From Methylobacterium sp. DB0501 (GTDB lineage Bacteria > Pseudomonadota > Alphaproteobacteria > Rhizobiales > Beijerinckiaceae): a DNA stretch of 64,000 nucleotides. Positions 29,960-38,461 of this stretch are shown here, piece by piece. Both the position numbers and the translations under genes were made by a program. The stretch spans positions 186,001 to 250,000 of the forward strand of contig NZ_JAAKGV010000006.1 of NCBI RefSeq assembly GCF_011043735.1. Direction: 5' to 3'. Every line of letters begins with the position of its first letter. The first letter of the stretch is position 1. The notes under the pieces were generated by a model. That model ran no database searches. It was not told the DNA's origin and saw only the letters and a list, made by a program, of their open reading frames with translations.

Positions 29960-31303
29960 TCAGATCTCCGTGATGGCGGTGGCGACGCCGGCGAAGAGCG
30001 ATGCCCGGAAGCGCGACGGCATCCATCCCTGGGGATTTTCGTCCGCGGTGATGCCGCGGCGCAACATGCGGGCGTCGCAGGCCGGCCCGCGGAAGCTCAG
30101 GCGTCCGTCGGGATCGCGGCGCGGCTGGATCAGCCCGGTCCGCTCGGCGGTGGCCCGCTCCGGCGCGGCGAGGACGAGGCCGACATCCTGCGCGTCGCGC
30201 CGACCGCAGAGCAGGGCGGTCTCGTCGAAGGCCACGATGTCCACCACGCCGACGCGCCCGGGCAGACGGCCGCTGAGGCGGCAGGGCGCGCGGTGAACGT
30301 AGGCGAGGGTGCGCAGGCGGCCCGGCACGGTGGTGCGGGCGAAGCCCGCCTCCATCCAGGCCGGGGCGATCAGATGGGTCGGGACGGTCTGGTCGAGGGA
30401 GGCCGAGAGGGCGGCGACGTCGAAGACCGGGTGGCATTCCAGGGTGGCCCCAGCGAGCAGGGCGGCGGTGAGCCCGGTGGCGAGGCCCTTGAGGTCGCTC
30501 GGCGGCAGGAGGCTGAGGATCCGGTCGCCGGCCTCGACCCGCAGCGGCACCAGGCAGGCGGCGGCGGCCGCCGTCAGCGCCTCGGCCTCGCGCCGCATCG
30601 GCAGGGGGGCGCCCTCCGGCTCGGGCGGGGGACCGGCGGGCCGGGCCGGTCCACCCCCGGGCAGCGCGAAGGTCACGAGGCCGGCAGCCGGGCCGGTGCC
30701 GAGGGCGGCAGCATCGCCCCGGTGGTCGAGCACGACCTGGTCGAGGCTCAGCACCCCGTCGGGCACGTGCGGCCCGAAGGCGGCGATGAAGCGCAGGGGG
30801 AAGTAGCGCATCGCGACCCGGCACAGGGTCTCGGCCGGCCGCTCGGCGCCGAGCACGCCCTGGGTCAGGACCGCGAGGATCTGCGCCGCCTCGACCGCCT
30901 GGAGCAACCTGTCCTCGTCCCAGGTGACCGGCAGCAGGCAGGGGACGTGGCCGGCCTGCTCGATCGCCAGGAAGGCGAGATGCGCCTCGGCCATGCCGGC
31001 CATGCACAGGCCGACGGGGCTCTTCGGCGGCAGCCGCAGCTGTTGCAGGCCCTCGGCCAGGCGGGCGACGATCTCGCGGGCGGCGGCGAAGGTCCAGGCG
31101 ATGGCGGGCCGGCCGCACCAGGCCGGCTTGCTCGCCTGGTCGATGAGGGCGATGCGGGCGGGATGGCGGTCGGCGACGGCGGCGAGCAGCGCGCCGAGCC
31201 CCATCGCGGCCCCGGCGGCGGCCGGCGGGATCCCGGCGCCGGGCTGCGCCGGGGGGGCCGGCGCCGGATCGCGCGGCACGGGCGACGCGTCGTCTCGTCT
31301 CAT
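29960..31303 (-). CDS. Degenerate AMP-binding (ANL superfamily) protein
   Basis: 447 aa. The fold is recognisable from IAWTFAAAREIVARLAEGL, VGLCMAGMAEAHLAFLAIEQAG, a central LLPPSDLKGLATGLTAALLAGATL and a late GRLSFRGPACDAR that corresponds to the GxLxxRGP region of acyl-CoA synthetases. However, the Ser/Thr/Gly-rich phosphate loop (usually SSGTTGxPK) appears as FALPGGGPARP, and the ~100-residue C-terminal lid with its catalytic lysine is missing. The enzyme is therefore probably inactive as an adenylating ligase, or has another role. ATG 31303 is chosen. AT-richer sequence lies just beyond its stop (29895-29955). No obvious operon partner. Confidence 0.65.
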   Translation of the reverse strand: MRRDDASPVPRDPAPAPPAQPGAGIPPAAAGAAMGLGALLAAVADRHPARIALIDQASKPAWCGRPAIAWTFAAAREIVARLAEGLQQLRLPPKSPVGLCMAGMAEAHLAFLAIEQAGHVPCLLPVTWDEDRLLQAVEAAQILAVLTQGVLGAERPAETLCRVAMRYFPLRFIAAFGPHVPDGVLSLDQVVLDHRGDAAALGTGPAAGLVTFALPGGGPARPAGPPPEPEGAPLPMRREAEALTAAAAACLVPLRVEAGDRILSLLPPSDLKGLATGLTAALLAGATLECHPVFDVAALSASLDQTVPTHLIAPAWMEAGFARTTVPGRLRTLAYVHRAPCRLSGRLPGRVGVVDIVAFDETALLCGRRDAQDVGLVLAAPERATAERTGLIQPRRDPDGRLSFRGPACDARMLRRGITADENPQGWMPSRFRASLFAGVATAITEI

Positions 31304-31612
31304 CGTCGCCTGAGCCGCCACCGCCGTTACCCCGTCGCCCTGACCCCACCGGGCATCCTGCCTCCGCATGGTTAAGGGCGTTTTAACTCCGCGGCCCCCT
31401 CGCGGTCGGCGTGGGGATCGGCTAAGGGGCCCTCGGTCGGCGGCGGCGAGGCCTTGCCCAAGGCCTTGCCTTCGCCTCAATCCGGGGGAAAGCAGGCGCC
31501 CCGGAGGCCGGGCGGAGCCCTTCGGCCGCGTTCCGCCAGCTGTCGGCGCCCCCCCGCGGGTTCCTGCGCCACCGGCCACCGACGTTTTTGCCGTTTGAGG
31601 GGTCCACTCCTG

Positions 31613-32365
31613 ATGTTCTTCGCGAATCGTCCCGCGCGCCCGAACCAGGCCGCCATCGCCTTCGCCCTGGCCGGCCTCGGGCTCGGTCTCGCGGCCGCCC
31701 CGGCGCTCGCCCAGCCCAAGAAGCCCGCCGCCCCCGCACCGGCGCCGGCCCAGCAGGCGGCCCCCGCCGCGCAGGGCCAGCAGCAGCAGACCGGCCCGAT
31801 GGTCGTCCAGGTGAAGGCCGAGCCGTCGCAGGCCGACTGGACCAAGGTCTGCGGCAAGGACCAGGGCAGCGGCAACGAGGTCTGCTACACCACCCGCGAC
31901 TTCGTCTCCGACCAGGGCCAGGCGGTGCTGGCCGTGGCGGTCTACGACATGAAGGGCCCGCAGGGCACCAAGGTCGTGCGCTTCCTGATGCCCCTCGGCC
32001 TGCTGCTGCAGCCCGGCATCCGCTTCACGGTCGACAACGGCCAGCCGACCCCCGGCCGCTACGCCGTCTGCTTCCCGAACGGCTGCTTCGCCGAGGCCCC
32101 CGGCCTGAAGGACGACGTCGTCGCCGCGATGAAGAAGGGCACGACCCTGAACGTCAGCGTGCAGAACCAGATGCAGCGCGAGGTCACCTTCGCGGTGCCG
32201 CTGGCCGGCTTCGGCAAGGCCTTCGATGGCGCCCCGATCGACCCGAAGGTGCTCGAGGAGCAGCAGAAGAAGCTCCAGGCCGAGCTCGAGAAGCGCTCGG
32301 AGGAGATGCGCAAGCAGCTCGAGCAGAAGGGCGCCGCCGCGGCCCCGGCGGCTCCGGCCAAGTAA
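31613..32365 (+). CDS. IalB-like invasion-associated protein family, secreted
   Basis: 250 aa. A signal peptide (QAAIAFALAGLGLGLAAAPALA, cleavage after ALA) is followed by an Ala/Pro/Gln-rich linker and an IalB domain: WTKVCGKDQGSGNEVCYTTRDF, LRFLMPLGLLLQPGIRF-type and YAVCFPNGCFAE segments with four cysteines forming likely disulfides. The C-terminal tail is a charged coiled coil (LEEQQKKLQAELEKRSEEM) ending in Ala/Pro. The family is named from Bartonella, but in Methylobacterium-type bacteria it is a periplasmic protein of unknown role. ATG 31613 has GAGG 11 bases upstream. Confidence 0.88.
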   Translation: MFFANRPARPNQAAIAFALAGLGLGLAAAPALAQPKKPAAPAPAPAQQAAPAAQGQQQQTGPMVVQVKAEPSQADWTKVCGKDQGSGNEVCYTTRDFVSDQGQAVLAVAVYDMKGPQGTKVVRFLMPLGLLLQPGIRFTVDNGQPTPGRYAVCFPNGCFAEAPGLKDDVVAAMKKGTTLNVSVQNQMQREVTFAVPLAGFGKAFDGAPIDPKVLEEQQKKLQAELEKRSEEMRKQLEQKGAAAAPAAPAK

Positions 32366-32399
32366 AACTCGGCCAAGTAAAGTTCGGCCAAGCAAGGTT
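32355..32399. repeat. Three tandem 15-bp repeats across the ialB-like stop codon
   Basis: Units CGGCCAAGTAAAACT (32355), CGGCCAAGTAAAGTT (32370) and CGGCCAAGCAAGGTT (32385) follow one another exactly. The true stop TAA (32363-32365) is in the first unit and repeated in the second, in the same reading phase, so the gene end has been duplicated by slippage. The last unit is diverging (AAGCAA). Confidence 0.9.
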
Positions 32400-32462
32400 C
32401 GGTCGGGATTGCCGGCACGGTCGCGCCCTCGGTTCGGGGACGCGACGGACCGGGATCCCGAA

Positions 32463-32491
32463 GCCCCGGCATCGCCCGTCGATGCCGGGGC
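32463..32491 (+). terminator. Intrinsic-type terminator downstream of the IalB-like gene
   Basis: Perfect 12-bp stem GCCCCGGCATCG/CGATGCCGGGGC with a 5-base loop, followed by GTCTTTC. The T tract is short, but position and stem strength fit transcription termination. Confidence 0.75.
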
Positions 32492-32514
32492 GTCTTTCGC
32501 GACGCCCGAGAGCC

Positions 32515-32617
32515 GCGCCCGATCGCGCTGCCGTCGCGCGCCGCTCTCGGTCCTCGATGGCGCCGCGTTGCCTGCGGCGAACCGGCATCCGCTTCGTCGG
32601 AAAAACGCTTCAGAGCC
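32515..32617. repeat. Dispersed 103-bp intergenic repeat, copy 2
   Basis: Same length and orientation as 16901-17003. The left block is GCGCCCGATCGCGCTGCC, the right block AACCGGCATCCGCTTCGTCG followed by GAAAAACGCT and AGAGCC. The last eight bases overlap the 3' end of the convergent methyltransferase gene. Confidence 0.7.
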
Positions 32618-33419
32618 GCACGCCGCGCGTGACCCAGTAGTCGCGGGGCACGCAGATGCCGAGCGGCGTCGGGAAGCGCGCGTGGAAGGCGATGAAGTCG
32701 CGGCGCAGGGCGGCGCGGCGCTCCTCGTCGAGCCTGTCCGCCAGGGTCTTGGTCGGCCCGTAGCCGGTGGAGAAGGTCTCCCAGGCCGCCTCGGCGCTCG
32801 GCTCGCGGTAGAACGAGACGCCCGGCTCGAAGGCGAGCTCGAAGTCCCGGCCCAGCAGCTCCGCGATCCGTTCGGGTCGGCCCCACTCGAAGGGCGAGGG
32901 CGGGGCCGGTGCGGGCGGGGGCGGCATGTAGGCCTTCATCACCTTGAACATCTCGAACACCGTGCCGTCGGGCGTCCATGTGGTCAGCGCGATGCGCCCG
33001 CCCCGGCGGCAGACCCGCGCCAGCTCCGCCGCCGCCGCATCCGGACGGCTGGCGAACATCACGCCGCAGGTCGAGATCACCGCGTCGAAGACGCCGTCCG
33101 CGAAGGGCAGGCTCTCGGCATCGCCGACCCGGTAGGCGATGGAGAGCCCTTCGGCCCGGGCCCGCCCGGCCGCGAAGGCGATCAGGTCGGCGCCGAGATC
33201 GACGCCCACGACCTCCGCCCCGCTGCGCGCGACCAGGCGCGAGGTCCAGCCGGTCCCGGTGGCGAGGTCGAGGATCCGCTCGCCCGGCCGCGGATCCAGC
33301 CGCAGCACGCAATGCGCGATGCTGTCGGCGATGCCGCGGCTGATCGCGTCGTAGCGGCCACCCCCGGAGTTCCAGATGCCGGCCGGCCCGACGTTGTGAG
33401 GCTGGATCCCGTCGCTCAT
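32610..33419 (-). CDS. Class I SAM-dependent methyltransferase
   Basis: 269 aa. The SAM-binding motif I is ILDLATGTGWTSRLVA, then VVGVDLGADLI (acidic loop), GDAESLPFADGVFDAVIST and a post-motif GGRIALTTWTPDGTVFEM, which places it with UbiE/Methyltransf_11-like enzymes. A Pro-rich linker (YMPPPPAPAPPSPFEWG) precedes the C-terminal substrate region. ATG 33419 has AGGTGG upstream (GGGAGGTGGTCATG). Substrate unknown; an orphan gene convergent with ialB-like. Confidence 0.85.
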   Translation of the reverse strand: MSDGIQPHNVGPAGIWNSGGGRYDAISRGIADSIAHCVLRLDPRPGERILDLATGTGWTSRLVARSGAEVVGVDLGADLIAFAAGRARAEGLSIAYRVGDAESLPFADGVFDAVISTCGVMFASRPDAAAAELARVCRRGGRIALTTWTPDGTVFEMFKVMKAYMPPPPAPAPPSPFEWGRPERIAELLGRDFELAFEPGVSFYREPSAEAAWETFSTGYGPTKTLADRLDEERRAALRRDFIAFHARFPTPLGICVPRDYWVTRGVRL

Positions 33420-33629
33420 GACCACCTCCCGTTCGCACAGGGAAGCATCACCCCGACGATCGACAGGTCGCCGCGATGACGGACTGACAATCGGATGCTT
33501 GCAGTCGGATGCTTGCCCGGATCCTGCGCGGTCGATGGCGGCTGCAAGACCGGTCGCATTCTATGACAAAGCGACAGGTCCTCGTTCACAAAGGTTGCAA
33601 AGCGGCCGGGCGCAGGGACATGCCGGACG

Positions 33630-33665
33630 CGACGAGGGCCGGATGTCGCCATCCGGCCCTCGTCG
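33630..33665. terminator. Strong hairpin downstream of hspQ
   Basis: Perfect 16-bp stem CGACGAGGGCCGGATG/CATCCGGCCCTCGTCG with loop TCGC, 30 bases after the hspQ stop on the minus strand. No T tract follows, so it may terminate with Rho or stabilise the message. Confidence 0.7.
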
Positions 33666-33694
33666 CAGGGTCGTTCGAGATCGGGCGCGCCGCC

Positions 33695-34087
33695 TCAATT
33701 CGTCGCGTCGCTCCGCATGCGGTATCCCCCGTCCGCGTCGCGCTCGAACATCTCGGCGATGCGGGCGTGGCGCAGCGCCTCGCCGGAGCGGTCGGGCACC
33801 AGGTTCTGCTCCGACACGTAGGCGACGTACTCGGTCTCCTGGTTCTCGGCGAGCAGGTGGTAGAACGGCTGGTCCTTGGACGGCCGCACCTCCTCGGGGA
33901 TCGCCTGCCACCATTCCTCGGTGTTGGCGAAGACCGGGTCGACGTCGAAGATGATGCCGCGGAACGGGTAGATCCGGTGGCGCACCACGTCGCCGATGTT
34001 GAACTTGGCGAGGCGGATGACCGCGCCGGACGGCGCGGCATCGGGCTGCGGGGCGGGCATGGCGGAGAAGGTCTGTCCGAGGGGCAT
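33695..34087 (-). CDS. hspQ: HspQ / YccV hemimethylated-DNA-binding family protein
   Basis: About 130 aa. The family core runs AKFNIGDVVRHRIYPFRGI, FDVDPVFANTEEWWQAI, RPSKDQPFYHLLAENQETEY, VAYVSEQNLVPD: the typical HspQ/YccV fold. In E. coli HspQ promotes Lon- or ClpS-linked degradation and binds hemimethylated DNA near oriC. ATG 34087 is chosen; ATGs at 34099 and 34123 would add up to 12 residues. It lies downstream of the CoA ester lyase on the same strand. Confidence 0.9.
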   Translation of the reverse strand: MPLGQTFSAMPAPQPDAAPSGAVIRLAKFNIGDVVRHRIYPFRGIIFDVDPVFANTEEWWQAIPEEVRPSKDQPFYHLLAENQETEYVAYVSEQNLVPDRSGEALRHARIAEMFERDADGGYRMRSDATN

Positions 34088-34186
34088 GGGCGTCAACATA
34101 GGATGACGAGGGCGGGTTTGCACCGGCGCGAGGCCTTCGCGCCACGCATGTCCCGCCCCCGGGGTCTCACGATACCGGGAGGACGC

Positions 34187-35242
34187 CTATCCCTCCAGGC
34201 CGTAGGCCCGGGCGAGGTCGGGATCCTTGGCCGCCACCAGCCGGGCGAGGTTCACGATCACGCTGGCCTGCTTCCAGGTGGCGTCGTCCTGCATCTTGCC
34301 GTCGAGCATCACCGCGCCGGTGCCGTCGGGCATCGCCTCGAGGATGCGCCTGGCGAAGGCGACCTCGCCCGGATCGGGCGCGAACACGCTCTTGGCGACG
34401 GCGACCTGGCTCGGATGCAGGGTCCAGGCCCCGGCGCAGCCCATCAGGAAGGCGTTGCGGAACTGCACCTCGCAGGCGGCGGCATCGGAAAAATCGCCGA
34501 ACGGGCCGTAGAACGCCTTGATGCCGTTGGCCTGGCAGGCATCGACCATCCGGGCGATGGTGTAGTGCCAGAGGTCCTGCTGCACGCTCACCCGCTCCGA
34601 GGAGCCGGGCGTCGGATCGGCGATGACCTTGTAATCCGGGTGGCCGCCGCCGACCCGGGTGGTCTTCATGCCGCGGGACGCCGCGAGGTCGGCGGGGCCG
34701 AGGCTCATCCCGTGCATGCGCGGCGAGGCGCAGGCGATGGCATCGACGTTGGCCACGCCCTCGGCGGTCTCCAGGATGGCGTGGACCAGGATCGGCTTCT
34801 TCACGCCGGCCCGGGCCTCGAGCTGGGCCAGCAGCTGGTCGACGTAGTGGATGTCCCACGGCCCCTCGACCTTCGGCACCATCACGACGTCGAGCTTGTC
34901 CCCGACCTCGGCGACGATCTCGATCAGGTCGTCGAGCAGCCAGGGGCTGTTGAGGGCGTTGACGCGGGTCCACAGGCCGGTGCCGTGGGCGGAAAAGTCG
35001 GTGTCCCGCGCCATGGCGATGAAGCCCTTGCGGGCGTTCAGCTTCTGGTCGGCGGGAACCGCGTCCTCGAGGTTGCCGAGCACCACGTCGACCTGGGCCG
35101 CCAGTTCCGGCACCCGGGCCCGGACCTTGTCGTTGTGCGGCGGCACGAAGTGGATCATCCGCTCGAGCCGCACCGGCAGGTCGCGGAACGGGGCCGGCGC
35201 CCCGGTGGCCAGGGGCTGGAAGAAGCGGCGCGGCAGTTTCAT
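34187..35242 (-). CDS. HpcH/HpaI aldolase, CoA ester lyase (malyl-CoA lyase-like)
   Basis: 351 aa. Citrate-lyase-beta type TIM barrel: [36 protein letters not shown], a conserved [37 protein letters not shown] and [13 protein letters not shown], in which Glu and Asp ligands for Mg2+ occur at the family positions (LEDAV and ETAEG). Methylobacterium uses L-malyl-CoA/beta-methylmalyl-CoA lyases in the serine cycle and ethylmalonyl-CoA pathway; this is a candidate second lyase but is not beside other serine-cycle genes here. ATG 35242 is chosen; upstream frame is not coding-like. Exact substrate not determinable. Confidence 0.82.
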   Translation of the reverse strand: MKLPRRFFQPLATGAPAPFRDLPVRLERMIHFVPPHNDKVRARVPELAAQVDVVLGNLEDAVPADQKLNARKGFIAMARDTDFSAHGTGLWTRVNALNSPWLLDDLIEIVAEVGDKLDVVMVPKVEGPWDIHYVDQLLAQLEARAGVKKPILVHAILETAEGVANVDAIACASPRMHGMSLGPADLAASRGMKTTRVGGGHPDYKVIADPTPGSSERVSVQQDLWHYTIARMVDACQANGIKAFYGPFGDFSDAAACEVQFRNAFLMGCAGAWTLHPSQVAVAKSVFAPDPGEVAFARRILEAMPDGTGAVMLDGKMQDDATWKQASVIVNLARLVAAKDPDLARAYGLEG

Positions 35243-35790
35243 GGGCGATTCTCCAACCTTCCGGCGCGGCCGGCCTTCCGCAATCGCGAAAGGGCCCGGC
35301 CGTGACGGAGGGGTAGAGCAGGGGCGGCGCGGCCGTAAAGGGGCGGCGTCTCGGCAGATGGTCGTGCTCCCGCGCCCGGTCGTCGATCCCTGCATCGATC
35401 GCCCGCGCAGGGCGGGGCTGCGGCATCGCTCCCGGAGCACAGGCCCCGGGGGGCGTCGCGGCCTCCCGCTTTCGAGGTATCCCCGGCCGCCGGCCCGGCC
35501 GGGAGGTACACGAAACCTGCCACGACTTGTCTTGACGCTTCCCTCCGAAGTCACCGCATGGTCGACTTGCGGCGCTTGATTTCAGCGTCATCATCCCGAT
35601 GGCCGGGCCGGGACAGCAGATCCCGGACGGTGCGGAGGCCGGATTGACCGCCGGCCGCGGATCGCCGCGCCGTGACCTGGCGGGTAACCGGTTAACTCCT
35701 GTGGACCTGTGCCATTTCGCACCTGCGGGATGGAACGCGGCCGCGAACCCGACGTTCACCGGGCGAGGCGGGCGGCGGAGGACAATCACG
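35243..35790. other. Intergenic region between the lyase and the patatin gene
   Basis: 548 bases; all open frames are Arg/Pro-rich shadows. It should contain divergent promoters: one possible -35 is TTGACG at 35532. GC content drops a little around 35520-35600. I see no RNA gene or repeat. Confidence 0.4.
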
Positions 35791-37014
35791 ATGTCCCGAG
35801 AGTGGAATCGGCGCGGGCTGGCCGGCGCCGCCATGATGGCGCTCGCCCTCGGCGCGACGGTGCCGGCCCAGGCCGGCACGGTGGCGGACCGGCAGCGCTC
35901 GACCGTGCGGGCGAGCTTCACGGCGGCGGATCTGGCCGTTGCGCGGCCGGAGGGCCTGCCCGCGACCGTCCGGCTGGCGGGCGACGACCCGGCGGCGTTC
36001 CGGGCCTTCCTCGACGGTGCCACGATGGCCTCGCGCGCGCCCTGGCTCGCCTTGTCCGGCGGCGGCGAGAACGGCGCCTTCGCGGCCGGCCTCCTGAAGG
36101 GCTGGACCCGGGCGGGCACCCGGCCGGATTTCGGGGTCGTCACCGGCGTCTCGACCGGCGCGCTGATCGCCCCCTTCGCCTTCGTCGGCGCCTCGCAGGA
36201 CGCGGCGCTGGAGAAGGCCTATACCGAGACCTCGGCGGCGGACGTGTTCGAGTTCGGCGGCGGCCAGGAGAGCCTGACCGACACCTGGCCGCTCAAGCGC
36301 GGCATCGAGCGCAGCGTCACGCCGGCCTTGCTCGAGGCGGTGGCGGCGGAGCACCGCAAGGGCCGGCGCCTCCTCGTCGTCACCACCGAACTCGATTCCC
36401 TGCGCCCGACCCTGTGGGACATGGGCGCCATCGCGGCGGCCGGCGGCCCCGCCGGGCTCAAGCTGTTCCGCGAGGTGATGCTGGCCTCGGCGGCGATTCC
36501 CGGCATCTTCCCGCCGGTGATGATCGACGCCGTCGGCCCGGGGGGCAGGCACTTCCAGGAGATGCATGCCGATGGCGGCGCCACCGGGCCGTTCTTCGTC
36601 GCCCCCGGCCGGAGCCTGCTGGAGCAGGTGGAGGGCGCGAGCCCGGAGGCCGACCGGCTGCCGGCACCGGCGGTCTACGTCGTGGTGAACACCTCGCAGG
36701 CGCCGGACTTCCAGGTCGCCCAGCGCTCGATGCTGAGCATCCTCGGCCGCTCGCTCTCGGCGATGATCAAGGCCCAGACCGCCGGCGCCCTCGCGGTGAC
36801 CAGGGCCTTCGCGGCCCGCACCGGCCTCCCCCTCCACGTCGCCACCATCGACCAGCGCTTCGGCCAGACCTCGCAGGCGCCGTTCGAGCAGGGCTACATG
36901 CGGGCCCTCTTCGCCCATGGCGAGAAGCTGGGGCGCGACGGCACCGCCTTCGACTGGTCGCCCGACACCATGGTCACCAGCTCGACGCGGCGGAGCGCCA
37001 GCAACGCGCCGTAG
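35791..37014 (+). CDS. Patatin-like phospholipase, exported
   Basis: 407 aa. A signal peptide (RRGLAGAAMMALALGATVPAQA) precedes the patatin core: oxyanion-hole sequence SGGGENGAFAAG, nucleophile elbow GVSTG, and catalytic DGG in HADGGATGPF. Patatin enzymes hydrolyse acyl esters of phospholipids or glycerolipids. The C-terminal part (FEQGYMRALFAHGEKLGRDG) is typical of the RssA-like exported group. ATG 35791 is clear since upstream codons are not protein-like. Located between a lyase and a UbiH-like gene; no operon. Confidence 0.88.
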   Translation: MSREWNRRGLAGAAMMALALGATVPAQAGTVADRQRSTVRASFTAADLAVARPEGLPATVRLAGDDPAAFRAFLDGATMASRAPWLALSGGGENGAFAAGLLKGWTRAGTRPDFGVVTGVSTGALIAPFAFVGASQDAALEKAYTETSAADVFEFGGGQESLTDTWPLKRGIERSVTPALLEAVAAEHRKGRRLLVVTTELDSLRPTLWDMGAIAAAGGPAGLKLFREVMLASAAIPGIFPPVMIDAVGPGGRHFQEMHADGGATGPFFVAPGRSLLEQVEGASPEADRLPAPAVYVVVNTSQAPDFQVAQRSMLSILGRSLSAMIKAQTAGALAVTRAFAARTGLPLHVATIDQRFGQTSQAPFEQGYMRALFAHGEKLGRDGTAFDWSPDTMVTSSTRRSASNAP

Positions 37015-37034
37015 CATCGCCGGACCTCCGCCCT

Positions 37035-37098
37035 CCCACCCGCGGCCTCGTCCCGAGATGCCGGTGGTGCGAGCCTCGGGACGAGGCCCGCGGGTGGG
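37035..37098. terminator. Large bidirectional hairpin between convergent genes
   Basis: A 23-base arm (CCCACCCGCGGCCTCGTCCC..., 37035-37057) pairs with its near-perfect complement at 37075-37098 (one bulge), loop about 17 bases. It sits between the 3' ends of the patatin and UbiH-like genes, so it can serve both. The CCTCGTCCCGAGATGCC arm resembles palindromic repeats scattered in related genomes. Confidence 0.7.
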
Positions 37099-37117
37099 AC
37101 AGGGAGACCGCCCCCGG

Positions 37118-38329
37118 TCACCCCCGCATCAGGGTCGGCGTCCCCAGCCGCGGCGTCACGCCCTCGCGCATCACGAGCCGCCGCAGCGGCGCGATGGTCG
37201 TGAGGGCGAGCAGGCCGACGCCGCGGGCGAGGTCGCTCGGCAGGAAGGCGGTGAGCAGGCTGCGGTTGAGGGTATCGACCGCGGTGGTGCGCAGGCGGGC
37301 GTCGAGGCCCCGGTCGCGGGCGAAGTGCGACAGCACCGCGTCGCCGCCGGGATCGCGCCCGCCCACGACCGCATCGCGCAACGCCGCGGCGTCGCGAAGA
37401 CCCAGGTTCAGCCCCTGCGCGCCGATCGGCGGGAAGACGTGGGCGGCCTCGCCGACCAGCGCCAGGCGCGGCCCGACCGGGCGCGGCACCGAGAGGCCGC
37501 GCATCGGCACGAGGCCCCGCGGCCCGTCGATCCGCATCTGGCCCAGCATCGACTGCGCCTGCCGCTCGATCGCCCGGGCAAGCGCCGTGTCGTCGAGGGC
37601 GCTCAAGGCCTCCGCCCGCGCCTCGGCCGAGACCCAGACCAGGCTGGAACGGCGCCCGCCCGGCAGCGGCACCAGGGTGAAGGGCCCCTCGCGGGTATGG
37701 AACTCGGTCGAGACCTCGCGGTGGTCGCGGGTATGGGCCAGGATCGTGGTCAGCGCCTTCTGCGGGTAGGTCCAGCGCCGCGCCGTCAGCCCCGCCGCCT
37801 CGCGCAAGGGCGAGGAGCCGCCATCGGCCGCGACGACGAGCCGGGCCGCGACGCTCCCACCACCTTCCAGCGCCAGCACCGCCCGGTCCGCCTCGAGGGT
37901 GCGGCCGGCGGCATCGTGCTCGACCAGCGTCAGGTCCGGGACCTCGCGGGCACGGGCGCGCAGGGCCTCGACCAGGCGCGCGCTCTCGATGTTCCAGCCG
38001 AAGGCGTCGAGGCCGATCTCGCGGGCGACGAAGCGGGCCGGCGGCGGGCGAAAGAGGCTGCCGGTGTCGTCGATCAGGTGCATCTCGGCGAGCGGCGCGG
38101 CCAGCGGCTCCAGGGCCTCCCAGGCGCCGAGCGCCCGCAAGAGTCGCACCGAGCCGTCGAGGAGTGCCACCGTGCGGCCGTCGGCCATGGGGGCGTGGCG
38201 GCCGACGAGGGCGGTGCGCACCCCGTCGCGGGCGAGGGCCAGGGCCGCCGCGAGGCCGACCGCGCCGGCGCCGACCACCGCCACGTCGTAGAGGGGGCTC
38301 CCAGGATTCGGCTCGGCTGTCTGGCTCAC
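37118..38329 (-). CDS. UbiH/Coq6-family FAD-dependent hydroxylase
   Basis: 403 aa. Dinucleotide-binding VVGAGAVGLAAALALARDG at residues 16-35, the FAD-binding DG motif (AADGGSSPLREAAG) and the GD-type motif ALVGEAAHVFPPIGAQGLNLGLRD near residue 290, all specific to UbiH/UbiF/Coq6. They hydroxylate the ring of ubiquinone precursors using O2. GTG 38329 (VSQTAEPN) is preferred, since further upstream the frame is low complexity. It is divergent from the quinone oxidoreductase, 132 bases between starts. Which ring carbon it modifies cannot be read from sequence. Confidence 0.88.
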   Translation of the reverse strand: MSQTAEPNPGSPLYDVAVVGAGAVGLAAALALARDGVRTALVGRHAPMADGRTVALLDGSVRLLRALGAWEALEPLAAPLAEMHLIDDTGSLFRPPPARFVAREIGLDAFGWNIESARLVEALRARAREVPDLTLVEHDAAGRTLEADRAVLALEGGGSVAARLVVAADGGSSPLREAAGLTARRWTYPQKALTTILAHTRDHREVSTEFHTREGPFTLVPLPGGRRSSLVWVSAEARAEALSALDDTALARAIERQAQSMLGQMRIDGPRGLVPMRGLSVPRPVGPRLALVGEAAHVFPPIGAQGLNLGLRDAAALRDAVVGGRDPGGDAVLSHFARDRGLDARLRTTAVDTLNRSLLTAFLPSDLARGVGLLALTTIAPLRRLVMREGVTPRLGTPTLMRG

Positions 38330-38461
38330 GGCACGGGTCCTCGAACAAGCATGCGGGAGATCTGGGTCATACGGGGCCGGTCCGCCATCCCGGGCCATTG
38401 CCGCAGCCGCCCCGGCACCTATGATCCCGGCCGCAAACCAAGACCAGGGTGGGAGCGGACG

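Noticed and set aside
29890..29960. Possible promoter or insertion remnant in AT-rich stretch
   Set aside because: AT-richer than its surroundings but no inverted repeats, target duplications or convincing -35/-10 boxes.
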